Shown: positions 7,484-16,651 of the stretch, piece after piece
How positions within the stretch are numbered: position 1 is the first letter of the stretch
Layout: every line of letters begins with the position of its first letter
DNA from: Bacilli bacterium
Lineage (GTDB): Bacteria; Bacillota_I; Bacilli_A; RFN20; CAG-288
Direction of reading: 5' to 3'
Assembly (NCBI GenBank): GCA_900770925.1
Contig: CAAGLY010000020.1
Location: 1-33,965 of the forward strand
DNA: 33,965 nt
Notes under the pieces: model-generated
The model's database searches: none
What the model saw: the letters and a program-made list of their open reading frames with translations, nothing else
What the model was told of the DNA's origin: nothing
Position numbers and translations under genes: made by a program

Positions 7484-9033
7484 TCTTCTTCCTCCTTCTC
7501 TTTCTCGAACGGATTATTCCTTAACAGCTTATAGAAGTTCTCCCGGCTAGTCGGTTTAGAAAAATAGTAGCCCTGGATCTCATCGCACCCGAACTGACGT
7601 AAGAGACGTACCTGCGGTTCAGAGTCGGCGCCTTCGGCAACAACTCTCTTTCCGCTCGCACGTCCAAGCTCAATGAGAACACGGCAGACTTCACGTGCTT
7701 TGGGATCAGAGACAATATTATCGACAAAGGACTTATCTAGCTTCCTGATATCGAAAGGCCTATGGGAAAGATTCGAGATATTGGAGAATCCGATACCGAA
7801 ATCATCCCTTAAAACCTTGATTCCCCTCTCCTTAAGACGGCGGATGATGGAAACAGAGACAAAGGGATTCGCCTGACTTGTCGTCTCCGTGATTTCCATC
7901 TGAATCAGATCCGGAGAAATCTTGTATTTAGCTAACCTCTTTTCAAGGATATCGATGAACTTCGGAGAATAGAACTCATATAAAGAGAAATTCCTGCTGA
8001 CCGGAAGAAGACGGCGCCCTTTTTTCTTCGTCTCGCTCAGGTCCTTAAGAACCTGCTCAAGGACGAACCTGTCTAACTCGTGGATCCTGCCTGTCTCTTC
8101 GACCGTCTTTATGAACTGGCTCGGCGAGAGCAATCCTCTGTCGCTCGTGTTCCAGCGGATCAGGGCTTCGCTAGAGCAGTAGCGGTTAGTGTGGAGATTG
8201 AATTTGCCTTGGTAATAGACAACGAATTCATGGTTCTGGAAAGCCTTTAGGATAGCCTGAGCATCGCTGTCGCTCCGGCTCTTACGGAATTCAGGCTGAT
8301 AGAACTTCCTCCTCTCCACATCCTTCCTTGCCTTTTTACGGGCAATAGAGGCATTCTCAAAGGATTCAATCGGTTTCTCGCCATCTTTTACCGGAGCGAT
8401 ACCGAATGTCGGGAAGAGGAAAAAATGGAGCTTATAGTTCTCCGAAATGCCGAACAGCTCATTTGAGATATCCTCAAGGACTTTCCTGACCTGAGCACGG
8501 TCGAGATTGAAGAAATAGAGGAAGAACTCTCCGGATCCTCCGAATCCGTAAAGGATACGGTAGTCAGAGCTTCTCTGCTGTGTCAGGAGAAACTGATGAT
8601 CAAGCCTTTCGATGGTACGGAGAGAGAATTCCTGAAGCGGCTTTGCGCTCTGCTCTGCACCGAGGAATAAAGGAGCAACACCGGCAAAGGAAACCGCGAA
8701 CTTATCAGCTTTCTTCCACTTCCGCTTGCGCAGAAGGATGTTGACCTTATCCTCAAGATCAGCCCGGTTGAAATAGCCGACATTTTTTCCGAAAAGATAG
8801 TGGTTCTCGGCTAAGCGGTTCTTTTCCCGGTGGCTGATATTGATATAGGCGATCCTATCCCAGACAAAGAAGGTTATCGTCAGGAGAGAGAGGAAGAAAA
8901 AGATAAGACCGGGCCATCCAAAGCCTTTCCTGCCCTGAATGGATTTGAAAACGATATAGCTGATCAGTTCAGCTAAGAGAAAAGCGGCAAGAACGATCGC
9001 AAGGAACCGATAATGCTTAGTCTTGTGCCACAT
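7480..9033 (-). CDS. membrane-bound EAL-domain c-di-GMP phosphodiesterase with degenerate GGDEF
   Basis: 517 residues with two N-terminal membrane helices (about 9-30 and 41-58). A degenerate GGDEF domain carries GGSGEF at 165-170. The EAL domain at about 260-505 is intact: E289-A-L, Asn348, Glu380 of QMEITE, D410-D411 of DDFGIG, K431-L-D433, Glu467 of AEGAD and QGYYFSKP at 487-494. These are the metal and catalytic residues of EAL phosphodiesterases, which open c-di-GMP to pGpG, so activity is expected. The GGDEF part could be a GTP-binding regulatory domain. The ATG shares one base with the preceding stop (TAATG), and its own stop overlaps the next ATG. If the leader riboswitch turns the operon on with c-di-GMP, this enzyme would give negative feedback. 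Confidence 0.93.
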   Translation of the reverse strand: MWHKTKHYRFLAIVLAAFLLAELISYIVFKSIQGRKGFGWPGLIFFFLSLLTITFFVWDRIAYINISHREKNRLAENHYLFGKNVGYFNRADLEDKVNILLRKRKWKKADKFAVSFAGVAPLFLGAEQSAKPLQEFSLRTIERLDHQFLLTQQRSSDYRILYGFGGSGEFFLYFFNLDRAQVRKVLEDISNELFGISENYKLHFFLFPTFGIAPVKDGEKPIESFENASIARKKARKDVERRKFYQPEFRKSRSDSDAQAILKAFQNHEFVVYYQGKFNLHTNRYCSSEALIRWNTSDRGLLSPSQFIKTVEETGRIHELDRFVLEQVLKDLSETKKKGRRLLPVSRNFSLYEFYSPKFIDILEKRLAKYKISPDLIQMEITETTSQANPFVSVSIIRRLKERGIKVLRDDFGIGFSNISNLSHRPFDIRKLDKSFVDNIVSDPKAREVCRVLIELGRASGKRVVAEGADSEPQVRLLRQFGCDEIQGYYFSKPTSRENFYKLLRNNPFEKEKEEEE

Positions 9034-9875
9034 TACTTGTCATCCCCCTTCTTCTTATTCAGCCTTTCATTGAGCATCTCTTCCTTAAGACGCTTCTTGT
9101 CCTCTTCGCTCAGCTCAATCTGATTCGGCTTATCTAGGCCGGAAACAGCGGCTGTCTCCTCATCCGGTTCTTTCCTTGCGCGGTAAATATCCCTTCCGCA
9201 GGAAACAATGATAAATAGGGCAGGGATAAGAAGCAGGACAATAAGTCCCCAGGGAGAAGCGATAAACTTCCTGAATCCGCCAAGGGCAGGGGAATTGACT
9301 TTCACGACACCGAGAAGCTCTTTCTCGGAAAAGACCTGATACTGGCCTTTCTCAGCCTGATGGGCAGAAGTATTGATACCAGCAACATAGAAAAGATAAC
9401 GGCCTTCTCCCTCTTTCTTTGTCTCATCGACAAGGATGTAACGCAAGCGGTGGGTAATGACCCTATTGATGTTGCTAGTCTCTTCGTTGTAGGTGTCTTT
9501 CAGCTCAGCAATCTCCGAGGCGGAAGTAAAGGATCCCGAATAGGAGTCCATAAAGGTCAGATCGATATGGCTCTCCTTCGTCGTGGAATGATGGATGCTC
9601 TCCCATTCCCTGACAATCTCAGAAGGAGAATCCTTATGGGTGACAATCGCGGTCTTGACCGGATACTCAGGTTCCCTAGAGTCCGTCTGAACGATAAAGT
9701 TTCCGTATCCGTAAATCAGGTTCTGATTATAGTTATCCTTCTTATTGATGCTTCCCCTGATAAAGCCGACAGCAAAAAAGACAAAGAAGCCACCAAAAAT
9801 CAGGGTAAAGATCCAGGAGATGATCTTACCGGTCTTTCCTTTTTTGGACGTCTTTTTCTCTTTCTGTTCTTCCAT
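9033..9875 (-). CDS. SipW-like (archaeal/ER-type) signal peptidase I homologue
   Basis: 280 residues, with a membrane anchor at about 18-40 and another at 210-226. The line FIVQTDSREPEYPVKTAIV (60-78) aligns with the VVLSGSMEPTYPVGSLV box of SipW-type peptidases, giving Ser66 as the nucleophile. ITHR at 140-143 supplies the His (H142) used in this subclass. LGVVKV...PALGGFRKF...SPWGL (188-211) is the usual C-terminal block before the last helix. The GDN box that carries the third residue reads GINTS, so Asp is replaced by Asn168. A long insert lies between Ser66 and His142, and a charged cytoplasmic tail ends the protein. It sits with four SipW-type substrates and probably cleaves their signal peptides. 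I infer this from hand alignment; loss of activity is possible. Confidence 0.7.
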   Translation of the reverse strand: MEEQKEKKTSKKGKTGKIISWIFTLIFGGFFVFFAVGFIRGSINKKDNYNQNLIYGYGNFIVQTDSREPEYPVKTAIVTHKDSPSEIVREWESIHHSTTKESHIDLTFMDSYSGSFTSASEIAELKDTYNEETSNINRVITHRLRYILVDETKKEGEGRYLFYVAGINTSAHQAEKGQYQVFSEKELLGVVKVNSPALGGFRKFIASPWGLIVLLLIPALFIIVSCGRDIYRARKEPDEETAAVSGLDKPNQIELSEEDKKRLKEEMLNERLNKKKGDDK

Positions 9876-11702
9876 TTACCGACCTAGCACCTTTCCGTGA
9901 TAGACTTTCGCAATTGCCTTTGCTTCCTTAAAAGAAGTAAAGAGATAAGCATCCTTTATTTCTTTCGTAAAGGTTGCTTCCTTCTGATAATAGAATCCGT
10001 TCTTCAGGACAAGAATAAACTGATGCCTATCCTTATTCTTAGCAAAGAAAGAGAGGGAAGCAAAAGGAGTCATATCGATAGTCTCCTCTTTCTTCTCTTC
10101 TGTCTCATCTTTCTCCTCTAACCGGTAGTCGAAGAGATGATCCGTCAGCCTATCATAGAAGGAAACCTGAGGCTTATTCCTGTTCTCATCCTGATTGAGC
10201 AGATCCTTCGTTTCCTGATAGGTAGAGGCAATCACTCTCTCTAGAGAGAATTCTTTTCCCTTATGAAGATGATAAGTCAGATATTCAAACGGAGAGCAGG
10301 AATCCGGATAGAGTTCATCCTGATGGATAATCTCCGCTGCTTCCTTAATACGGAAGGCCTTGGCCGCCTCAACAATACTCTGACGGAAATTATCTAAGTA
10401 AGCCTGCTCATCCTTAGCACGCTGCCGGTAGAAGGCTCTTCTCGCCTCCCTCTCCTTGTTCTTTTCCCGTTCCCTGTTCTGCTTAGTGACTTCATCGAAG
10501 ATAATCTGGTCCTTCTTCTTCCGTTTCAGAAGTTCCCTCGTCTCTTCGTATTCTTTCTGTGCCTTTTCCTTATTGTTGAAATCATCAAGGTAATAAGCAC
10601 GTTCCGTCTCGCTGTCATTAGAGGGAAGGGAGACCTCTCCCTTCTCCTTCCTATAGTTAAGATAGGAGGAGTCAGCACGGACAAAGGAAATCGGTCCCTG
10701 ATGCAAAGGCCCGAAGATAAAAGCCTCATCATCTAAGGAAGTGACAATCGTAGGCTGATAGACTGTCTGCTGTTCAACCTTAGCTTCCGGCCTATCCTTA
10801 CCCTCTAAGGAGAGATAGTTAGCCAGCCTTAGAACATTAAGGCGGGCAATATCCTCTCCGTCAAAAGAGGCAAAGTCCTCTTTGACCGAATAGCCGACAC
10901 CGAGCTTGTTATAGGAAGAGAGGAAAAGGAAAAGCTCATAGCATTTATGATAAAGCGGGTTTTTCCGAATGATATTCGTCTGAAGAATCGGAGCACGGAC
11001 ATTCTTCTCGGTCTTCAGCTCGCGCCTGAAAGAGGAATTATAGTAATAAAGAATATACTCACGCCTAAGCTTGATCCGTTCGATATAGTCATTAGACTGA
11101 ATAGCTTCGTTATCATTTTTCGGAGTGACAACCGTAACCTTGGTTTCAATCCGGACATTCTTTCCGTTCACCTTGGATTCGTTCTTGAAGGCAAGGATTT
11201 CGTGATGCTTTAGCTCACCGAAAGTCTTAACATACTCATAACGCTTCTCGATGAAAAGGACTAGCCTGCGAATCAGAGTTGCGACAAAGCGGTTCTCGTA
11301 AGTATGGAGGTCGTCTTCCGTAGCGATGTTGAGAAGCTTAGAAGGGATGACATCTCCGTTTTCCGCAATTGACTTGATATAAGCCGTATGACTAGCTAAA
11401 TGCTGAACGGTCTCTGCATTGACCTTACGGACAAGTTCGACCGGAACGAGGTTCTGGACTTCCTTTGTGTTCCTGCGCGGATTATTGATGATAGTACCAA
11501 GATTAGGCAGAGCATCCTCAATCCTCTGAATCCAGGAGAGATCAAAGGAAGAAGACTCGATACGGTCAAGTCTCCTATAGGTGTTCTTTCCGTTTTTCAG
11601 AGAAAGGTAAAGCTCATTCGCCTCTTCGTTATCCTGAAGAAGCGAGGAGGAGAGATTCCTCCAAGACTGATAGAGCTTACCTTCCTTTGAATGTTTATCC
11701 AT
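9876..11702 (-). CDS. DUF2357-like partner protein of an McrB-type ATPase
   Basis: 608 residues, predicted soluble, no signal peptide or membrane helix. The YENRFVATLIRRL segment (about 135-147) is the kind of motif seen in DUF2357 proteins that accompany McrB-type ATPases. A very basic, coiled-coil-like stretch with many Glu, Arg and Lys lies around 375-450. I see no PD-(D/E)xK signature of an McrC nuclease in the C-terminal third, which ends in a small beta-rich domain with YLFTSFKEAKAIAKVYHG. It directly follows the AAA+ gene (8 bases) and is followed without a gap by the signal peptidase gene. Its role is unknown; I infer that it works with the AAA+ protein. Family assignment is tentative. 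Confidence 0.6.
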   Translation of the reverse strand: MDKHSKEGKLYQSWRNLSSSLLQDNEEANELYLSLKNGKNTYRRLDRIESSSFDLSWIQRIEDALPNLGTIINNPRRNTKEVQNLVPVELVRKVNAETVQHLASHTAYIKSIAENGDVIPSKLLNIATEDDLHTYENRFVATLIRRLVLFIEKRYEYVKTFGELKHHEILAFKNESKVNGKNVRIETKVTVVTPKNDNEAIQSNDYIERIKLRREYILYYYNSSFRRELKTEKNVRAPILQTNIIRKNPLYHKCYELFLFLSSYNKLGVGYSVKEDFASFDGEDIARLNVLRLANYLSLEGKDRPEAKVEQQTVYQPTIVTSLDDEAFIFGPLHQGPISFVRADSSYLNYRKEKGEVSLPSNDSETERAYYLDDFNNKEKAQKEYEETRELLKRKKKDQIIFDEVTKQNREREKNKEREARRAFYRQRAKDEQAYLDNFRQSIVEAAKAFRIKEAAEIIHQDELYPDSCSPFEYLTYHLHKGKEFSLERVIASTYQETKDLLNQDENRNKPQVSFYDRLTDHLFDYRLEEKDETEEKKEETIDMTPFASLSFFAKNKDRHQFILVLKNGFYYQKEATFTKEIKDAYLFTSFKEAKAIAKVYHGKVLGR

Positions 11703-11710
11703 GTGAATTG

Positions 11711-13228
11711 TTAACTATTGGCTAAGAGATTCTTGATGTAGTTATGTGCCCTAGGGAAGTTGCCTTCTCCGTAGAGCTCATCTAATTTGACTAAAAGCTG
11801 TTTCAGCTGATCCTTGAGGAAGGCGATATTGAGAGACTCGAATTTCTTCAGGACCTTATTGGTCAGCCTGAAGTCGTAGCCTCCCCTTTCCGTTCCTCCG
11901 CATCCGACATAGACCGGAATAAAGGTTTCCAGCTGTTTCCTGATACGGTTACCGAAAGCAAGATGGAATTTCTTGATGACGAAGTCATCGAGTTCGTTGA
12001 ACTTGCTGATCCTGTTCTCCGAAATCGGATACTGACTGACGGCATCCTTATACAGATCGACAAGCTGAAGATAAGGAATATGCCTTGCATCCTGATCTTC
12101 GGCAGCGAAGGGACGTCCCTTATCATCGAAGAAGATCGAGATAGCACGGTCATAGACCTTATCGGAAATCGTGAAGGTGGAATCATCGTTGTTTGCCGTT
12201 CCGAAGAACTCGACATTCTGAGGGATGAGAAGCTTGCCGTTCTTGAACTGAATCGGATCGTTAGGAACAACATCCGGAATCAGATCAATCTGCCAGTCAT
12301 TCGGATCACGCCTTTCCCTGATGGAGAGGAATTCGGCGAAATAGTATTCGATACGGGCAAGGTTCCTTTCATCGAGGACGATGACATCAAGATCCTTGCG
12401 GTAAGTAGTCGTATATAAGGCACGGAGGAATTCGGTCTCATTGAACTTCTTGGTGAATTCATTGTAGTAACCGATCAATTCCGAGCGGTCCTTCCAGGAC
12501 GGCTGGACAGGGATGATAGAGGAATCGAAGGAGAAGAACTTACCTAGCGCGTAGGCTAAGGAAGTCTTACCGGTACCGGAGATACCTTCTAAGATAATCA
12601 GCTTAGAAGTAGCCCTGCCGGCAAAGAGCTGACGGATAACATCAATCTTATAATAAAGCTTCAGCTTGGAAGCGGCAAAATTGCGGAATGCATTGCATAA
12701 TTCTTCCAAAGAGAGCTCAGGGACAGAAGGAATAGAAGTATCCCTTCCCTTATACTGCTGATCCACACGGGTAAGCTTCGGGAAACGGGAAGACACCTCT
12801 TCGACGGTCTCTTCCTCTTTCTTTTTCTGTTCTTCCGGAGAGAGTCCTAAATAGGTAGTCTTCCTATTCAGGATCTTGTCTTTCTCCTGAACAGCAAGAT
12901 AGAGTTCATAGTTAAGACGTTCAACCTGTCTTCTCAGCTCATCCTTATCGAGTTCCTTCTTCACAAAGCGGATATACTTCCGGCAGAGGAAGAAAATCAG
13001 ATAACAGACACCAAAGAAAGCAGCGATAAAAAGAATGGCAAAGATAACAAAGAAAGTCCATCCGGCAGCTCCGAACTCGCCTTTCGTCGAATTCAATAGC
13101 TCGCCGTAGTATTTGAAGTTATCCGAAACATCCGTCCACGGAGAAACGACTCTCTTGGAGAAGAAACGGACAAAGTCCCACCAGAAGCGGACTAACCTGT
13201 CATGAAGATATTCGAAGTATGCTTGCAT
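11711..13228 (-). CDS. membrane-anchored McrB-like AAA+ ATPase
   Basis: 505 residues. An N-terminal part with one strong membrane helix (about 57-82) and a charged coiled coil (90-145) is followed by an AAA+ domain. Walker A is GISGTGKT (215-222). The PSWKDRSELIGYYN stretch (243-256) is typical of McrB-family GTPases/ATPases. Walker B reads DVIVLDERN (281-289), sensor 1 GTANNDD (343-349) and an arginine-containing DRAI follows at 360-363. True McrB is a soluble GTPase of a restriction system; here the membrane anchor and the neighbours (secreted fibre-like proteins and signal peptidase) argue for a role in assembly or export at the membrane. A ribosome site GAGAGG overlaps the end of the previous gene. 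Confidence 0.85.
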   Translation of the reverse strand: MQAYFEYLHDRLVRFWWDFVRFFSKRVVSPWTDVSDNFKYYGELLNSTKGEFGAAGWTFFVIFAILFIAAFFGVCYLIFFLCRKYIRFVKKELDKDELRRQVERLNYELYLAVQEKDKILNRKTTYLGLSPEEQKKKEEETVEEVSSRFPKLTRVDQQYKGRDTSIPSVPELSLEELCNAFRNFAASKLKLYYKIDVIRQLFAGRATSKLIILEGISGTGKTSLAYALGKFFSFDSSIIPVQPSWKDRSELIGYYNEFTKKFNETEFLRALYTTTYRKDLDVIVLDERNLARIEYYFAEFLSIRERRDPNDWQIDLIPDVVPNDPIQFKNGKLLIPQNVEFFGTANNDDSTFTISDKVYDRAISIFFDDKGRPFAAEDQDARHIPYLQLVDLYKDAVSQYPISENRISKFNELDDFVIKKFHLAFGNRIRKQLETFIPVYVGCGGTERGGYDFRLTNKVLKKFESLNIAFLKDQLKQLLVKLDELYGEGNFPRAHNYIKNLLANS

Positions 13229-13233
13229 ATCTT

Positions 13234-14388
13234 TTACCTCTCTCGCGCAATTCCGAAGCTGATTGAGCTAAGGAAACTAGCGCCCATCGTCTGATTGATA
13301 CAGTCTCTATCCCATCCTTCCCTATATAGGGAGAGGATGATCTTTCTCGGCTTATTCCGGTAAAGAGGAATAATCCTTTTAGAATCCTTAAGGGAAAGCT
13401 GATTTCCCTTTTTCTGATCCTTAACCCCTAGATCCTCTAAGGAGATTGACTCCTCCTGCTCGATTATCCTTCCGTTTTTCCTTGACGCCTCAAGGTCAAG
13501 CCTGTGCACGCCTTGCTGATGCAGACTATCGAAGGACGAATAATCATAGTTTTCCTTATCTCCGTTCTTTATGTCTTCTTCCATTATAGCAGAATAGACT
13601 GCCTTCTCCCGGTGAATAATCTGACCATAGATGGTTTCATAGTGTTCGCCCGGAATCAGATTTTTCTCTGCCTTACCGGAATACTCAAAGGAATCATAGT
13701 ATCCGTCATATCCGGTATCGAGAATACCGCCATAGAGCGTCGTTCCGTCTTTATAGGGATCAATAATCGTATAGTTACGGATATTCGGATACCTGTTCTT
13801 CTCCTCTGTCGTCAGAGAAGGAACAAAAACCGATAACCGGAGAGACTTATTCAGGGTATTCCTTCTTCTGACAATTGAGTCAATCTCCTCGCTTGTCTTA
13901 TCCGGATACCTTTTCTTTGCTCTCTCCCTATTCTTCTTCTCATCGGAAAGGAAAGAGCATTTTTTAGGATCTAACGACACATAGACATCGTCATCTGCCT
14001 TAAGATAGAGCTCCTGCTGATAGAATCCGCTATTTGCCGCTTCTGGAGGAAATGGTATACCAGTGCTGTTATCCGTGAATCCAGAGTAGTTCTTGTAAAG
14101 TAGGACTTCGCTGGAATCATCATTAAACAGTGTCCCATAGCTACTAGAGGATACCGGCTGGAAAAGACCTGCCTTTTTAAGGTCCCGGTCATCGAGAGAA
14201 CTCTTATACTCTCCCTCTAAGCTAGTGGCAATCGTCAGATTGCGGGTAGACTCGATATTGACCTTGACCGAATCAATCCGCAATGTTCTAGCGGAAGCAT
14301 ACCAGGCAAGAGAGGTCGAAACAGAAAGGACAAGCAAAGATATCCTAGCGATATACCTCCCCCTGATCAACTTCGAACGTTTCTTCAT
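13234..14388 (-). CDS. secreted TasA/camelysin-like surface protein (paralogue 4 of the operon)
   Basis: 384 residues with a basic start, a hydrophobic stretch (about 12-28) and the SLAWYASA cleavage-region motif of SipW-type signal peptides. Beta-rich body, no enzymatic motif. The C terminus ends with a segment ILSLYREGWDRD followed by an alternating hydrophobic strand, which matches the EGW/EGxD ending of its two upstream neighbours and of SipW-dependent proteins in general. Among the four operon paralogues it is one of the more divergent. The start ATG is two bases after the TAG of the previous gene, with AGGTGAG as the ribosome site. Likely a minor fibre subunit or anchor; that role is inferred. 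Confidence 0.7.
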   Translation of the reverse strand: MKKRSKLIRGRYIARISLLVLSVSTSLAWYASARTLRIDSVKVNIESTRNLTIATSLEGEYKSSLDDRDLKKAGLFQPVSSSSYGTLFNDDSSEVLLYKNYSGFTDNSTGIPFPPEAANSGFYQQELYLKADDDVYVSLDPKKCSFLSDEKKNRERAKKRYPDKTSEEIDSIVRRRNTLNKSLRLSVFVPSLTTEEKNRYPNIRNYTIIDPYKDGTTLYGGILDTGYDGYYDSFEYSGKAEKNLIPGEHYETIYGQIIHREKAVYSAIMEEDIKNGDKENYDYSSFDSLHQQGVHRLDLEASRKNGRIIEQEESISLEDLGVKDQKKGNQLSLKDSKRIIPLYRNKPRKIILSLYREGWDRDCINQTMGASFLSSISFGIARER

Positions 14389-14390
14389 GC

Positions 14391-15587
14391 CTAGCTCACC
14401 TTGTTGATCTCAAAGGTCAGACCTAAAGAGAACCGGCTCTCTAAGGAGTTATCGGTGACCTGATGGTCCCAGCCTTCGATGAACCTCGTAAAGCCGACTT
14501 CAGCAACCGCATTATCGTCATTGCCTGTCGTACAGAGGACTTTGCCGCCAGAAAGGACACCCTGCTCCTTATTAGGAGCAATAGTCTTCCTTGTCTCATA
14601 ATAGGCCTTACCCCTCTTTAAGGAAGAGTAGTCCTCAAGCCTCTTAACTCCGCCTAGATGCTTAGCTAAGAAGCAGTTATTCGTCTTGATGTCGTTATCG
14701 GAGACCTGATTGATATTGCTGACCTTCTCTTCTCCGGAGACTTCCTGATTAGAGACATAAGCAGGATTACCCTTATAGGTTCCATAGAGGATCTCACTAG
14801 GATTAAATCCGTATCCGGTATAGTCATAGTAGCCATCATGGTTCAGATCAAGAAGTCCGGCAACTGTCGTATAGGAGACACTCTCCTCATACGAAGTCGG
14901 ATTGAGGAGGAAATCCTCCTGATGGTCCGTCTCGACAAAGATACGGATAGCATCCTTGATGGAATCCTGCTGTCCGTCCGGACGGGCAGATGTCCTTGCC
15001 TTAGCATCGCTAAGCCAGATACTCTGGTTCTTCACATACTCCGGCTCAGAAACATGTCCGATTTTCAGGACACGGAAAGCAAAGGGAAGATAGACGTACT
15101 CGTTTCTCTTCGCTAGGCTCTGATCAGGTTCGCCGGCAGAAAGAGAGGAGTAGAGCTTGAAGTCATCATGGGCTGTCTTCTGATAGGAGTCGGTACTGCT
15201 ATTCCAATTGAAGTCTTTTGTTGTTACCGGATAGAGTTCCTTGGAGGCATAGCCAAGATTCTCTAAGTAGTAGCAGAGAATATCGCTCGTTAATGAGGTT
15301 CCCGGTTTCCTAAAGACATAGTCCTTATCGCCAAGCACCTCATGGTTCATGCCTTTTTCCTCTAAGCCCTGAACAAAAGTATCGAACTTATCGGTAGAAA
15401 TGAACTCATCCTTGTCTAGCTTCAGTCCGATCTGCAGCTGTTCCGTATTGGATACAGAAGTGCCGCCATAGGAAAGACTGGCTCTGGTTGCATACGCATA
15501 CCAGGCAGTCGTTCCGGAAACCACAGCGGTAAAGCTGATGGTCAGACCGAGAGCGCTGAGGGATAAGACAAGAGAACGCTTATTCAT
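14391..15587 (-). CDS. secreted TasA/camelysin-like surface protein (paralogue 3 of the operon)
   Basis: 398 residues. The signal region (residues 1-35) contains the SGTTAWYAYATRA motif, close to the SGTYAWFT core of SipW-cognate signal peptides. After it comes an SYGGTSVSNTEQLQIGL strand that is nearly repeated in the next paralogue upstream (AYSGTSAKCTENLQVAV). A long beta-rich body ends with FTRFIEGWDHQ and a last strand FSLGLTFEINKVS, the typical C-terminal layout of this family. Two Asp-rich DLNHDGYYDY-like stretches near the middle resemble calcium-binding loops and recur in the paralogues. Preceded by a GGGG ribosome site and a 62-base gap holding a weak terminator-like hairpin. Confidence 0.75.
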   Translation of the reverse strand: MNKRSLVLSLSALGLTISFTAVVSGTTAWYAYATRASLSYGGTSVSNTEQLQIGLKLDKDEFISTDKFDTFVQGLEEKGMNHEVLGDKDYVFRKPGTSLTSDILCYYLENLGYASKELYPVTTKDFNWNSSTDSYQKTAHDDFKLYSSLSAGEPDQSLAKRNEYVYLPFAFRVLKIGHVSEPEYVKNQSIWLSDAKARTSARPDGQQDSIKDAIRIFVETDHQEDFLLNPTSYEESVSYTTVAGLLDLNHDGYYDYTGYGFNPSEILYGTYKGNPAYVSNQEVSGEEKVSNINQVSDNDIKTNNCFLAKHLGGVKRLEDYSSLKRGKAYYETRKTIAPNKEQGVLSGGKVLCTTGNDDNAVAEVGFTRFIEGWDHQVTDNSLESRFSLGLTFEINKVS

Positions 15588-15599
15588 TCAAGCCCCAAT

Positions 15600-15627
15600 A
15601 AAAGAAAAAGACAGTAAAATCGTCTTT
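15600..15627 (-). terminator. weak terminator-like hairpin inside the operon (possible attenuator)
   Basis: In the only sizeable gap of the operon, reading the minus strand, AAAGAC pairs with GTCTTT (15607-15627) and is followed by a T-rich run. The six-pair stem is weak, so partial read-through is likely. It would make the two promoter-proximal genes more abundant than the rest. Confidence 0.35.
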
Positions 15628-15649
15628 GGAAAATCAGATAGATAGAAAT

Positions 15650-16651
15650 TTACTTAGTCGAATTATGCTTAGCCAGTTTAGGAATTTCGAAAGTCCTACC
15701 AACACGGTAGTTAGCCTGAATGACTTTGCTTGCATCCCAGATAGCCGTTTCGCTTCCGTTAAGAATCTGCCAGCCTTCCCTGAAAATCGTGACATTGACT
15801 CTCAGAGTCTGTCCGGCAGGGATAATACCGATGTAATTCGTGTAGGCGCCGGCAGTATCCTTTGTCTTCCTTTCAGCAGGTGAGTAGCAGGTTTCAGCAG
15901 GATTCTCAACTTTATCAATGGCACCATAATCAAGTTCAGAGCCAGCCTCCCACTCATACTTGTTCGACTTATCGTTTTCATTATCGCCATTAAGATCAAG
16001 AGGACCATGGGTAGTGGTAGAAGGTACTTTTCCGACAAGACGGTTGACGGCCGTTCTATTTTCGCTGCCTTCTGCTTTTTCACCGGTAGAAGAGAACTGA
16101 ACACGGATAGCATCAGAAATATCCGCCTTACCCTCAGTGTTATTACCCTCAATAGTAATATCGCTGAGAGCAAGCTTAGTATCCTGTTTCAAAAGGGTCA
16201 CACCATCTTTCTTTCCGTCAACATCGACAACACGGAAAGTAAGCGGGAAGGTCACATAGTCGGTATTGACTGCATTCTCCCACTGATCGAATTTAGCTTC
16301 CTGATAGACAGGATTAGACTTCAGAGTGGCTAAAGCAGCATCCCTAGCCTGATTTCCGGCCGAAACCGGTTTTAAATAGTTGACGGTGTCAGCATCACTA
16401 TCTGCCCGCTGACTTTTAAGATAGTCGGCAATGTCCTTGACTTTCAAATCAGAATGGAAGGTTAGATTATTACTATCTCCGACTGCAACCTGAAGATTCT
16501 CCGTGCACTTAGCGCTAGTGCCGCTATAGGCAGCAGTAGCTAAGGTCGAATACTGATACCAGGCAAAGGTTCCGCCAATTGATCCGATAAAAGCAAGGCT
16601 CATGGCAGAAATAAGTCCGGTAAGGGCTAATTTAGTTTTGCGTGTCTTCAT
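15650..16651 (-). CDS. secreted TasA/camelysin-like surface protein (paralogue 2 of the operon)
   Basis: 333 residues from the ATG at 16651; a TTG five codons earlier would place the GGAG only two bases from the start. The N terminus has basic residues, a hydrophobic core and GGTFAWYQYST, the SipW-cognate signature. The mature part is beta-rich with a DLNGDNEND acidic loop (about two thirds along) that mirrors the DLNHDGYYD loop of the next gene. The C terminus carries NVTIFREGWQ and ends in a basic tail after FEIP. The start overlaps the end of the preceding gene by 20 bases. Because it lies before the possible attenuator, it is a good candidate for a major fibre subunit. Confidence 0.75.
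   Translation of the reverse strand: MKTRKTKLALTGLISAMSLAFIGSIGGTFAWYQYSTLATAAYSGTSAKCTENLQVAVGDSNNLTFHSDLKVKDIADYLKSQRADSDADTVNYLKPVSAGNQARDAALATLKSNPVYQEAKFDQWENAVNTDYVTFPLTFRVVDVDGKKDGVTLLKQDTKLALSDITIEGNNTEGKADISDAIRVQFSSTGEKAEGSENRTAVNRLVGKVPSTTTHGPLDLNGDNENDKSNKYEWEAGSELDYGAIDKVENPAETCYSPAERKTKDTAGAYTNYIGIIPAGQTLRVNVTIFREGWQILNGSETAIWDASKVIQANYRVGRTFEIPKLAKHNSTK

Noticed and set aside
9876..13228. A standard McrBC restriction system
   Set aside because: The AAA+ protein is membrane-anchored, the partner shows no PD-(D/E)xK motif, and the pair is embedded in a secretion and signalling operon with no methylase or other defence gene.
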